Below are positions 1-10,677 of a stretch of 64,000 nucleotides of DNA, one piece after another (positions within the stretch are counted from its first letter, which is position 1; each line of letters begins with the position of its first letter). Made by a program: the position numbers and the translations under genes. The notes beneath the pieces were generated by a model. It did not search any database and was not told the origin of the DNA. It worked only from the letters and a program-made list of their open reading frames with translations. Source of the stretch: Malus domestica (taxonomy: Eukaryota; Streptophyta; Magnoliopsida; Rosales; Rosaceae); contig NC_091661.1 in NCBI RefSeq assembly GCF_042453785.1, positions 27,147,501-27,211,500 of the forward strand, written 5' to 3'.

Positions 1-869
1 CTCTCTACATGCGCATTGATAGATTTGCGTGTCTCTGCGGACTCCTTGGAGATCAAAGATCGTAGTGCTGCTATCTCTCTAGAAACTAGCACGCTGAGAT
101 TGTTGAATCTGTCCAGCAGTTGTTTTGAGATTTCTCGCTCTGATGCAAATTGAACATTAAGGCGCTCGACTGTCTGGGTGAGGGTGTTAACAATTCCCTC
201 AAGTTTGTTTGCTGCAGACAATTGGTTTGCGAGAAGGACAGCTGACAGGTATATCGATACCTCGGATTGACCCCAATCTGTAGGGCTTGCACAGTTGAGA
301 GTCCACATGTTCTGGATATGCAGATGGTCTAGCATGACTCCTTTCTCACTGGACATGTTTAGAACCATTGTCTCAAATTCTCCTTTATTCCCCCTTGATG
401 GGGTCTTCTTGTAGGTGGGATCTGGATCTCGAGGTTGTCCAAAGAAGTCAAAAGCAATTCCCTTTGGGTCGGTAGGAGGTAAGACTGACTGGGATGGATT
501 TGCCGCAGGAGGTGTCGGTGTGACTTGACTCTCTGTAGGATTGTTGACAGGTATCCCATACATGCTGACTGGAAACTCGCTGGTTGACGAGACAGGGCGA
601 TCCGCAGTTGCAGAGCTTGAAGTGGGCTGCCCAATCTGAGGAGAGGTTACCACCGGAGGAGTGGTTGGTGGCAGGTGCGGAGCACTGCCAGGGGCTGTTG
701 TATTAGGAGGAACCGGGTCTTGATCTTGCCAGTTGAATAAAGGACTTGATACATCAGGCGCTAGCGTTATCTGAGGATACGAAATCTGGCCTTGTTTGAC
801 TGCGTCCAGCTTCTCCATCATTTCCTTTAGGACTTGTGCTGCAGCGCTTTCGTCTTCAGCAGTCGACAT
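1..869 (-). CDS. Unrecognised open frame, cut by left window edge
   Basis: Reading the minus strand from ATG at 869 gives about 289 codons without a stop before the window edge, so the protein is longer than seen. I do not recognise the family. Residues about 1-30 are polar and helix-prone (MSTAEDESAAAQ start). Residues about 40-140 are rich in Pro, Thr and Ser. The last ~80 residues look like a coiled coil (LEGIVNTLTQTVERLN, then FNNLSVLVSREIAALRSL). There is no zinc knuckle, protease or polymerase motif in the visible part. Composition and layout would suit a gag-like or plant pararetrovirus-type structural protein. A host coiled-coil protein is equally possible. The frame lies directly beside a duplicated noncoding block (from 943), so it may belong to an insertion ending near there. 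Confidence 0.45.
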   Translation of the reverse strand, partial: MSTAEDESAAAQVLKEMMEKLDAVKQGQISYPQITLAPDVSSPLFNWQDQDPVPPNTTAPGSAPHLPPTTPPVVTSPQIGQPTSSSATADRPVSSTSEFPVSMYGIPVNNPTESQVTPTPPAANPSQSVLPPTDPKGIAFDFFGQPRDPDPTYKKTPSRGNKGEFETMVLNMSSEKGVMLDHLHIQNMWTLNCASPTDWGQSEVSIYLSAVLLANQLSAANKLEGIVNTLTQTVERLNVQFASEREISKQLLDRFNNLSVLVSREIAALRSLISKESAETRKSINAHVE

Positions 870-942
870 CCTTCTTGACCAATAAATAAAATTCTCAACA
901 AGATACAAAACTTGACAGGTAGAACACTAACGGTGTTCCTCC

Positions 943-3315
943 TCATTAATCATGGGTTTAAATTAACTGGAAAATTTCATGGTTCAAACATATAGAGGAA
1001 AAAGGAATGGCATCTCTACCAACTTTTGTAAATTGGGAAAAGGCAAAATGCACCATCTTTAGTCAAAAGAAAAAGAAATAAAGAAAAGAGAGCTTGATCA
1101 TCACCAAAATATAAGCTACAGTGAACCTTTTCCCCTAAAAGAAAAAAATTATACACTTCAAAGTTTAACACAAGTGGGAAAAGCAATCAAATATACAAAG
1201 CAAAATGGTGACAAAGATGGAATCCAAGAAGATAATCTTCCTAAAGAAAAAGGAAAAGAAAAACTAACGAAAATAATTTGAAAACTTTGAGTTTTAACAA
1301 AAATGTGTATAAGTGAATAGTATCAGAAGTGACTTTTTAGAGTACAAATATTATTTTCGTTAAACGTGAATAATACCGGAAGTGTTTTGTTAAAACTCCC
1401 GAATTTTACATGATTTAGTTGCCTTTTGTTGCAGGTTTGCTAAAAAAAGAACGTTACTTGGTTCTTTACCTGTAACGAGTCATTCATTTTAAACTGTCAA
1501 TCATTTGCTGATACATATACACAATTGGAGAAGCACGAAAAGAAACGTTACTGCTGCTAAACTGTAAATTGAACAATCCCGAATTCTTACAGGTAAGAAG
1601 CCAAGTAATTTCCACGACGTAATTTTAACTTGGGATGATCATTCATGCATTTTGAGCCAAAGTGTTCCTGCAGATCTTACAAAACAAAAGTAAACTTAGT
1701 AAAGAACAATGCCAGAAATATCAACTCAGAAATATACAAATACACTGATGCGCTATAGAACTGTGGAAAAGAAGAACTTGTATCTAAAATTTAATCATAT
1801 GTGGCTCAGAAAAAAAATCTACCTGAAAATCTGATCAATCTGTCACAGATTTCCGTGCTACTTGAAAGTCAAGGTGTGTGAAAATAGTTGAAGAGGCTGA
1901 GAGTGAGTGAGACACCAGTTTCTTGCACTTACTTTTCTCAGGACGAAAACCAATGGAAAATGAACTTATTATTTAAATAAAACGGGAATATAATTTTTAT
2001 TTTCCCCTTAGTTTAATGAAAATAATAATAAATATACCATAATTGATAGAGAAACGGAATTTTTTGATAAATTAGTGATTTTTTTTTCATTTTAAAAAGG
2101 GGATAAGTGGGTGCCAAAGTTATAGCAGTCTATTATTTTAGGAGTTGTGAAGACTCACAAAACATTTTAACCTCTCTTGATCACCATCTTGTAGATCACC
2201 AACGTAAAAAATCAAACTTAGAACGAGTTGTATAGAATCAGGACTAGAATTCGCTCCGACCACTGAACCACCACGTAGTAATTAATGAATTGGTGATTGG
2301 AGGGTAAGAATGTGAGGTATGGAATATAAAGAAAATAATTAAAATATTATTAAATAGAGGGGTCAATTTATTCTTCAACAGTGACGTCGGCAATTATATA
2401 TAGGAATAACAAACCAGAAAAGCTAAATGCAGCTTTAATATAAAATAGATAAATAAATATACTGCAATGGGGAACAGAATCCATGGAAGCATGCATCACT
2501 CAGAGTAAGGACTGAGGAGAGTTGGAATAGGGACTGGAGGGAGAGCAAACTGCTCCCATGTCATTGTCCTGCCTCTTACTCGTCATTTTATTTGGTATTG
2601 GTTAGGAGTTGGGACAAATCATTGTTGCACAATTCTTGCCACAAAACTCGCATACTGTGCGCGAAGAGATAAATTTTGGTAGGACTGTGGGATTGGGGTA
2701 GTTCTCACATTAAGTACCAGCTTGGTATTGTTGAAATTTTAAACAAAACTGGCATGCGTTTAAGTATTTGGCAAACATTTTAAATTGGTTTTTTTTTTCT
2801 TCACAATTTTAGGTAAAAAAAAATCAAAAAACTGGAACTGTAAAGACAGTTTTAGAAAACAGTTATTTTCATCTCATTAACGGGTGAACAGTAACATTTA
2901 AAATGAATTTTTCAAGATTACAATTATGCCCTCCTTTCTCTATACGCTATCAGTCTCGAACCAGATCTGAAATTTGGGGCATCCTAAGTGGATTAGTGAG
3001 AGGGTCAAGTGTGACCAAAATACATGATTTCTCTTTTTTTTTTTTTTTGAGAGGTGCCTTATATATGATTTTGAGAAGCATCCTACATATGACGTGATCA
3101 GACCAATTTTTTTCTCTAGTAGAAGGGCTTGTCCAAGACAAAACCTTTTAAAAAAAATTAAGATTCACACATCTTTAGTTACTATTTCAAATGTTTTTTT
3201 TTAAGAAACACGAGTGCTTATCTTTTATTAGAAACACGTCAAAATTTTCATAAAAATTTAAGTGCTTTAAAGAGCCCCTTCTTCAAACGGTATTACAAGC
3301 GTGATTGGTTTTATA
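943..3315. repeat. Left copy of a ~2.4 kb duplicated noncoding block
   Basis: This stretch matches 5993-8375 in the same orientation. Examples are 945-1255 with 5996-6300, 1600-1990 with 6440-6840, 2400-2700 with 7230-7540, and 3050-3310 with 8170-8370. Identity in readable pieces is roughly 90 percent, with insertions private to each copy. I see no convincing coding content, only AT-rich sequence. The block starts just after the left-edge frame and ends about 150 bp before the stop codon side of the receptor-like kinase gene. Confidence 0.8.
1262..1400 (+). repeat. Dispersed ~140 bp repeat, copy-specific insertion
   Basis: The segment has the pattern GAAAACTTTGAGTTTTAAC, then GACTTTTTAGAG, then TTTTGTTAAAACTCCC. 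It is absent from the matching place (near 6303) in the right copy of the duplicated block. A related copy lies at 22523-22672. This makes it a dispersed repeat inserted after the block was duplicated. Its class is not clear: I see no certain target-site duplication. Confidence 0.6.
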
Positions 3316-3462
3316 AAAGTAATGTTGGAGATTGTGATGCTGAAAACACAATAGCATTGAACATTATTTCCAAATTTCCAATTGCATTCCAAAAACAAGA
3401 TGACAATGCTTAAACAGAAAAAGAAAAGAAAATAAAATAAAATAAAGAGTACTGGATTTTTT

Positions 3463-5479
3463 TCATGGGGTTTGCACATTAAATTCCGACTCGGAGGATT
3501 GCCTAGTTTTGGTGTCGGATTGCCGGAGTTCCTCTATCATTCTGACTACGTCATCCATGTTGGGGCGTGTTTCGGGCAATTTTGTTACGCATGCCAGAGC
3601 AATCTGCAGCATCTGCACCATCTCTTCTTCACTGTGTTGCTGTTTTAGAAGTTCCAAATCAAAAACCTCAGCTGTCCACTCCTCACGCACAACAGACTTA
3701 ACCCAACGCGGGAGATCAACCACGCAGTCATAACCTGGATATTGAAGCGTGGTTTTGCCTGTCAGCATTTCTAAGAGGAGCACACCAAAGCTATAGACAT
3801 CAGATTTGTGAGTGATTTTCCGCATGTCAGTTGCCTCGGGAGCGCGATATCCCATGGCCCGGGACATGGCTGGAGGGAAGTTCATTAGAGGACTCAACCC
3901 TACGTCTGAGATGCAAGCCTCGAGTTCTTGGGTGAGGAGGACGTTTGTGGACTTTATATTGCCATGGCTAGATTTTGCACCCTCGGAATGAATGTGGGCA
4001 AGTCCCTTGGCAATCCCGAGCGAAATCTTTACTCTTGAATCCCAGTCTAGTGGAGACCTCCCAGCATCACTGCTTCCTACAAATTCATCGGAACAACAAC
4101 AACAACAAAGCCTTATCCATCGAAACAACGAAAATAAATTAAAGTAAATATAATCAGACATTAGGATTTAGATTAGGCATCATACCATGCAAGTGTGCAA
4201 ACAAGCTTCCTGTTGGAATGTAGTTGTACACCAAAAGCTTCTCATCTTTCGAAAAATAATAAGCGCGAGGAGGCAGGACATTTGGGTGCTTCCCTACCTT
4301 CTCCACCAGCTCCATATGCTGCTCAAACTCCCTCTTCCCCACCACAACTTCCCTCAACCGCTTCACCACAACCGTTGTTTCCTCATCCAATACAGCTTTG
4401 TAAGTTGTTCCGAAACTTCCTTTGCCGAGAACTTCAGCTGACGCTCTCAGCAGATCCTCAAGATCAAAATTGAAATAGCAACCTTCAAAGAAGAACAGCT
4501 TGTTCTTCTCAGCTTCTTGCACTCCACTCCCAAAATCCTTAGGCATCTCACCCTTTCCATCACCCGCAGCCTTCCCTTTCAACATCCCGCCACCTACTTT
4601 GTTAGTCCTTTTCCAGCAGCATATGACAACCACCAGAACTAGAAGAATAAACACTGCAGAGCACCCAAATGCCATGGCAATAATGGATCCCGGGCTGAGT
4701 TTTTTTATGAGTGTAGCATGGTGATTTTTCAGAATGGTTGGCGAGGGTGGCAAGAAAGCAGAGGATGCAGAAGGGGTAGAGGAGGTGGTTTTAGAACAAT
4801 TGTTGAGAGGTTCTCCACATAACTGAGGATTCCCAACAAATGAAGAGTTCGAATATTTTTCGAGGGAATATGGAACCGAGCCATTCAAGTTATTGTAGCT
4901 CAAATTCAAAAGCTTAAGTGCGGGGAGGTTCAGATTGGGGATGGCTCCAGAGATGAAATTGTTTTGGAGGTACAACGTAGTGAGGCGTGTAAGATTCTGG
5001 ATTTTAGTTGGAATGCTTCCGGAAAAGGAGTTGAAGGAGAAGTCCAAGACAACGAGGTTGGGAGGCAGAGAGGCAGGTAGCATGCCGGAGAAATTATTGT
5101 GTTGGAGGTAAAGGTACTCCAAGGAAGGAATGGATAGGATATCAGAAGGCAGACTTCCATAGAGGAAGTTTGAGCGGAGGCTGAGGACTTGAAGAGCATG
5201 AAGCTTCCCTATACTGTTGGAAGGGATGGAACCGAAAAGTCCAATCCCCGGAAGATGGATGGCAGTCACACTCGTTTTGTTTAGATTGCATGTGATTCCA
5301 ACCCAAGACGTGCAAACTGGTGTGGAAACATTCCAGTTGAGTTTTTTGATGTGGACAACGGTGGCAGCAAAGTTGAGGAGGGCTTGTCTATCCGAGTTCA
5401 GGTCAGAAAAAACCGAGGAAGGGAAAGGCGGAATAAGGAAAAGGAAGATAAGCGTGCAAAAGGAGACCTGAAGCTTCAT
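3463..5479 (-). CDS. LRR receptor-like kinase, probably inactive (LRR-III type)
   Basis: Two exons, 5479-4186 and 4076-3463, join through a 109 bp GT-AG intron that splits a Gly codon. The product is about 635 residues, normal for this family. I chose the Met at 5479 because it is followed at once by a signal peptide ([15 protein letters not shown]). An in-frame Met 10 codons upstream would hide that signal. Order: signal peptide, LRR N-cap with a Cys pair, about five LRRs, a Ser/Pro-rich stretch, one membrane span ([20 protein letters not shown]), then a kinase domain. The Gly loop ([12 protein letters not shown]) and VVVKRL lysine are present. HRD is replaced by HGN and DFG by SDVGL, so catalysis is doubtful, as is usual for At5g58300-like receptors. 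It probably acts as a plasma-membrane scaffold or co-receptor. It sits between two direct copies of a noncoding block. Confidence 0.9.
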
Positions 5480-5992
5480 GATTTTCTGCTCAGAAAGAAA
5501 ATGATACAATCAGAAAACTTCGAAAACAAAGTTAACGAATCATGCAGAAGGGATACAGATAGCAGTGAAAATTCGTCTACATTTCGGGTTTAGGATGGCA
5601 AAGAACCACTCAATGACTTGGGAAAATCCCAGAGGATTGATCACAACTGTGTTTGAAAAGTGTTGTTCTATATAAAACGCCTCGCTTTATGCCTTAGCGA
5701 TTTCAAACTTCGGATCAAACACAACCCAAACGAAAAGGTGATAAAAGAAAACCTACTCAACTCAGCATCAAAGGTCACATAACTTGAGACAGATTCCATT
5801 AGGGACAAATAAATATGCTAGCTAGCCTGTCTTAATTCTTATGATTGACATAAGAAATTGATTTAATTTCTTTCAAAAAATTACAGTGGCTATTCAAATA
5901 CGAATTCGATCGATTTTTACCTACTAGGAAAGCACAGAAGATTAAAAACAAAAATATGGACTTTTGAAAAGTAATCTCTATATTTAGACGGA
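5480..5992. other. Upstream region of the receptor-like kinase
   Basis: About 500 bp between the kinase start and the right duplicated block. It should contain the promoter and leader (minus-strand transcription). A TATA-like TATATAAAAC-type run can be read on the minus strand of about 5668-5677. Nothing else is recognised. Confidence 0.35.
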
Positions 5993-8375
5993 TTAATCAT
6001 GGGTTTAAATTAACTGGAAAATTTCATGGTTCAAACACATAGAGGAAAAAAGGGATGGCATCTCTACCAACTTTTGTAAATTGGGAAAAAGCAAAGTGCA
6101 CCATCTTTATCCAAAAGAAAAAGAAATAAAGAAAAGAGAGCTTGACTTCACCAAAATATAAGCTGCAGTGAACCTTTTCCCCTAAAAGAAAAAAATTATG
6201 CACTTCAAAGTTTAAAACAAGTGGGAAAAGCAATCAAATATACAAAGCAAAGTGGTGACAAAGATGGAATCCAAGAAGATAATCTTCCTAAAGAAAAAGG
6301 AAAAGCTCAATATTCTGTGAAAGATGGAGGGTTTGTTGTGTGCTACAGGTTTCCCTTGGTATTGTAGAAGCATGAAAAGAAAAGTTACTTCTGCTAAACT
6401 GTAAATTGAACAATCCCGAATTCTTACATGTCAGGAGCCAAGTAATTTCCACGACGTAATTTGACTTGCGATGATCATTCATGCATTTTGAGCCAAAGTG
6501 TTTCTGCAGATCTTACAAAACAAAAGGAACAGTGCCAGAAATATCAACTCAGAAATATACAAATACACTGATGCGCTATACAACTGTGGAAAAGAAGAAC
6601 TTATATCTAAAATTTAATCGCATGAGGCTCAGAAAGAATCTACCTGAAAATCTGATCAATTTGTCACAGATTTCTGTGCTACTTGGAAATCAAGGTGTGT
6701 GCAAATAAGCAAAGTATAGGAGGCTGTATAGGGTGAGAGTAAGTGAGATACCATTTTCTTGCACCTACTTTTCTCAGGACTAAAACCAAAGGAAAATGAA
6801 CTAATTATTTGAATAAAACGGGAATATAATTTTTATTTTCCCCTACGAAAATAAAATAAATATACCATAACTGATAGAGAAACGGAATTATTTGATGAAT
6901 TGGTGGTTGTTTTTTTGTTATAAAAAGAGGATTAGCTGGTGGTGAAGCTAAGACAGTCTTTTTTTTTTTTTTTGAGTCGGGATGATTCGTAATAGCTTTT
7001 CAATTCCTAGTCATCATCCTATGATTCACTAGCGTTAGAAATAGAACTTCGAACCAGACGTGTGAAATATGAACCTAAAATTCGTCACAATCACTGAATC
7101 ACTATGTGATGGTTAATGTATTGACGATTGGATTCGAGGAGTTATGAGGTAAAAATGTCAGTTATGCAGTATAATTGATATAATTAAATAGAGCACTCAA
7201 CTTATTCTTCAACAGTAACGTCGGCAACGCAACAGAACATTTCTCAACCAGAAAAGCTAAATGCCGCTTTAATATAAAATAAATAAATATAGTGCAATTA
7301 GGAACAGAATCCATGAAAGCATGCTTCAGTCAAAGTAATGAATGAGGAGAGTTGGAAGAGAAACTGGAGAGCAAACTGCTCCCATGTCATTGTCCTGCCT
7401 CTTACTTGTCATTTTATTTGGTATTGGTTAGGAGTTGGGAAAAATCATTATTGCACAATTCTTGCCACAAAACTCGCATACAGTATGAAGTTATGAACAG
7501 ATAAATTTTGGTAAGACTGTCGGATTGGAGTAATTCTCACATTAAGTACTAGTTAAGTATTGCTGAAATTTTTAAAAAAGTTGATGCCTTTTAATTGTTT
7601 GGTAAATATCTTAAATCGGCTTTTTCATCTCATAACACGGGTGAACAATAACATCTAAAATAAATTTTTCAAAATTCCAATTCTACCCTCCTTTCTTTGT
7701 AGTATTGAAACCAGATTTGAAATTTAGGGCGTCCTAAGTGGATTGGTGGGAGGGGGCTGGTTTGGTATTGCTGTGCTTTGAAAAAAAGCTGCTGTGAGAA
7801 TAAGCGGTTGTGCTGTGAGAATAAGCGGCTGTGAAATAAATCAGCAGAGCGTTTGGTAAACTTTTTTGTAAAAGTGCTTTTGGAAAGAAAAGCAGTCTGA
7901 TAGTGGGTCTTTTCATTAAAGGAGCACTGTAGCTCCCATGTGCTTTGAAAAAAAGCCAGTTTTCCAAAGCTGCAAATAGCAGCTTCAGCTTTTTCCTTTG
8001 ATTTTAGCTTATTCTCACAGCAGCTTCCAAAATAAGCCTTTTTTTTTTTTCAGTTTACCAAACACCTAAAACTCTCACAGCTTTTTTTCATAGGTGCTTT
8101 TTTTTTAAGCACCTCACTCCCAAACTAGGTCTAAATGTGGCCAAAATACATAATTTCTCATGCTTTTTGTGAGGTGCCTTGTATATGATTTTGAGATGTG
8201 TTATACATATGACGGGATGAGACCAATTCTTTCTCTAGTATAAGGGCTTGTCCAGAAACAAAAACCTTTAAAACTTTTTTTTAAACACAATAAAAATTTC
8301 ATCAAAAATTGAAGTGCTTTGAAGAGCGCCTAGCAGATACTTCTTCAAACGATATAACAAGCTTGATTAATTTTA
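5993..8375. repeat. Right copy of the ~2.4 kb duplicated noncoding block
   Basis: Directly repeated relative to 943-3315, offset by about 5.05 kb. It lies about 500 bp upstream of the receptor-like kinase ATG. It lacks the dispersed repeat found at 1262-1400 in the left copy and carries its own insertion at about 7748-8132. A homopolymer T run at about 6959-6973 marks another local difference. No coding sequence is supported. Confidence 0.8.
7748..8132. mobile_element. Non-autonomous DNA element (MITE-like), private to right block
   Basis: About 385 bp absent from the left block, which continues directly from gagagggtca to gtgtgacc near 3000-3015. The ends are imperfect inverted repeats: GGTTTGGTATTGCTGTGCTT on the left, and the complement of AGCACCTCACTCCCAAACT on the right. 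The interior repeats the motif GCTGTGAGAATAAGCGG. The end pattern suits a hAT- or Mutator-type MITE. No clean target duplication could be read. Confidence 0.6.
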
Positions 8376-8548
8376 TAAAATGCTTTTAGTCATTCTAAAA
8401 ATGCTTACAAACAACTTATAAGTTAGGAAGAGAATAATTCCCTTATACCCTAATAAAAGTATTGAATACCCTTGTAATTACTAATGGGAAATTTTTAATG
8501 TTGCTGCGTTGTTATGATGAATTATCAAGCATGATATTATAATTGGAA

Positions 8549-8735
8549 AGTGATTCTTTTCGGATTTCTTCCATCAAATTCATCCCATCAATCAATTTGA
8601 ATCTTTAAAATTTGATTAAATAATTAAAAATATGAGATCTCTTTAAAAATTGTAATAACTTTAATCGTTTGATCAAATTTTAAAAATCTAGATTAATTGA
8701 TAAATTTGATGGAAAGGATCCGAATCTCCTGATTT
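8549..8735. mobile_element. Fold-back MITE, GGATCC-type family, copy 1
   Basis: The ends are inverted: CTTCCATCAAATTC near 8568-8581 faces GATAAATTTGATGGAAAGG near 8698-8716. The interior is AT-rich with an AATTTTTAAAG-type hinge. It is clearly related to 9337-9520, 18661-18823 and 31964-32171. No certain target-site duplication is seen for this copy. Confidence 0.6.
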
Positions 8736-9336
8736 GACTTCAAACCCAACACTTTACACCACCAGAATTCAGAACCCTAATTAAATAAAAAGAAGTCATC
8801 AACTCTCAAATGGTAGGGTCCTTTATAAAGTAAAAGGGTCTAATTTCTGAAACTTTTTTCTGATGGAAAACATGGTCCCTCAACAGAAATTATATCATGG
8901 TAAGTTGTCTCTTCCGAGAGTTGGTAATTCCCAACAACTTCAGTACTAGTACTGCCAGGAAAATTGGAATACCAAACTCGTTATTCATAATCAACCATTA
9001 ACTTTTTATTTTAAGTGCGTCGAATTTTAGACGTTTTATTTATCAATGAAAAGAAAATAGCAAAAGAATAATATCAAACTCGTCAATTAAATGAGTCAAA
9101 TTTTATACATTTCAGTCATCAATGAAGAGAAAACCTCATGTGAATTATATGATACATCAAACGCATCATCTGTAATCAAGTATTGAATTTGACATTTAAT
9201 TGAGCCGCATTGATTGATAAGAAAATATAGTATATGAACTAAAGACGAGGAAAGAGATTTGAACTGAAATCAATGTCACTGACCAAGACTAACCTAATTG
9301 TATGAGTAGTTTGCTGTTGCTGTTCTCGTATTTGAT

Positions 9337-9520
9337 GGAAAGGGATCCTTTCCGGATCACTTCTATCAAATCCATCCAATCAATAAATTTAGACCTTTGA
9401 AATTTGATCCAACGGCTAAAAATAGGGATCCCTTTAAAAATTATAATAACTTTAGTCGTTATATCAAATTTCAAAAACCTGAATTTATTCATTATATGGA
9501 TTTGATAGAAAGGGATCCGC
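9337..9520. mobile_element. Fold-back MITE, GGATCC-type family, copy 2
   Basis: A 184 bp palindromic element. It is flanked by a perfect 10 bp direct repeat, CGTATTTGAT, at 9327-9336 and 9521-9530. Its ends carry GGAAAGGGATCC and GATAGAAAGGGATCC. A 9-11 bp target duplication is what Mutator-like transposases make, so I infer a MULE-derived MITE. Confidence 0.75.
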
Positions 9521-10677
9521 CGTATTTGATATCCTTTCTCTGTTGATGTTATCAGGCTAATGTTATTGAGACACTCACTGCCGTGCGATGGATGGACAGA
9601 CTGACGTCGCGTGGCAGTTCTTTCACTTGCAGTTTCAGGCTTGCTTGCTTTGGAGGGACTATTTTGTAGGGTTGCGCACTACGGACAACAGTGAGTGAGA
9701 TAGAATTAGGGTTTCCGTTCTAATAATACGGAATTTGGTGTAAGAGTTTTTAACACTTGTATTATTGGATCGGACATTACATGACGATGAACCTGTTATA
9801 TATGTAAGGTGCTATCGAGAAGAAGAGAGCTGGTTTGTGTGTTCCGGCACACGGGCTATGTGGTTCGGAAGCCCATACTGAAGTTTTTCTCCGACTTCGC
9901 ATGTTAGTCTTTGCAGTTTCATGGATTATGGTTCAACACCGTAGGAGCTTTGAGAACTGAAGCAGATTTAAGAGTGAACTTTATAAGATCATGGGCCGGT
10001 TCAAGAACTTGTTTGTTGATTTCATGGAGAAATTGAAAGTTTCAATCACAACTGCTCTCATACCTCCTAAGAATAAGGCTTAAATATTACATCTCATAAC
10101 GTAAAATTAAAAGTGCTTTATGGCTTCTCCTAACAGCTTTAGGTGTTTTCGGCAGTAGCAAAAAACACCAGTCCCAAATGGGGAGCAACCTACATGGGAC
10201 GGACGCTACAGCAGTGTATGTAAGACCTTCCCAAATGAAAGGGACACTAACTTGAAAAGAAGAATCGAATTAACTATGTTTGATGACCAAGCAAGAGATC
10301 GAATCGAAGGTGCTGGAAAATTACGAGACCTTTCACCCTTCAACCACATAAAAAACAGTCATAACAATCCGAAGTAAGATCACAAAGTTTCGAAAGAGGA
10401 TGAATATTACAAATCAGAGAAACAAATAATCAAAGCCATTCTTTTTGCTTCAGCTGTTAGTCTGTCATTTTTATTTGCCTCTTTGGCGCCATCTTAACTT
10501 CGAAATTTCCAAAGCTGGCTGTTTGTGGTACAAGGTAACTTCAACCAGTAAAACTCAACTCTGCAAAACAATGCAAGGGTAGCCGACACCAACAATCTGA
10601 TACGATGGCCGAAGACTTGCGCATTATTTACAAACTCTTGTATTTGGAAGGAGCATGAACAAAATCTAGAAAAACAA

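Larger units (their letters stand above)
8376..10440. other. Intergenic region with two fold-back MITEs
   Basis: No gene is supported. AT-rich sequence holds fold-back repeats at 8549-8735 and 9337-9520, annotated separately. The part at 9540-10100 has more balanced base composition but no open frame of useful length. I see nothing else. Confidence 0.5.

Noticed and set aside
3463-4161. Kinase-like frame starting with its own Met at 4161
   Set aside because: The first ~28 codons are read-through of an intron. Splicing at 4076 joins it to the exon at 4186 in phase.
6024-6708. Short open frames in the duplicated blocks
   Set aside because: The matching frames are not preserved in the other copy (near 960-1880), so there is no sign of coding constraint.
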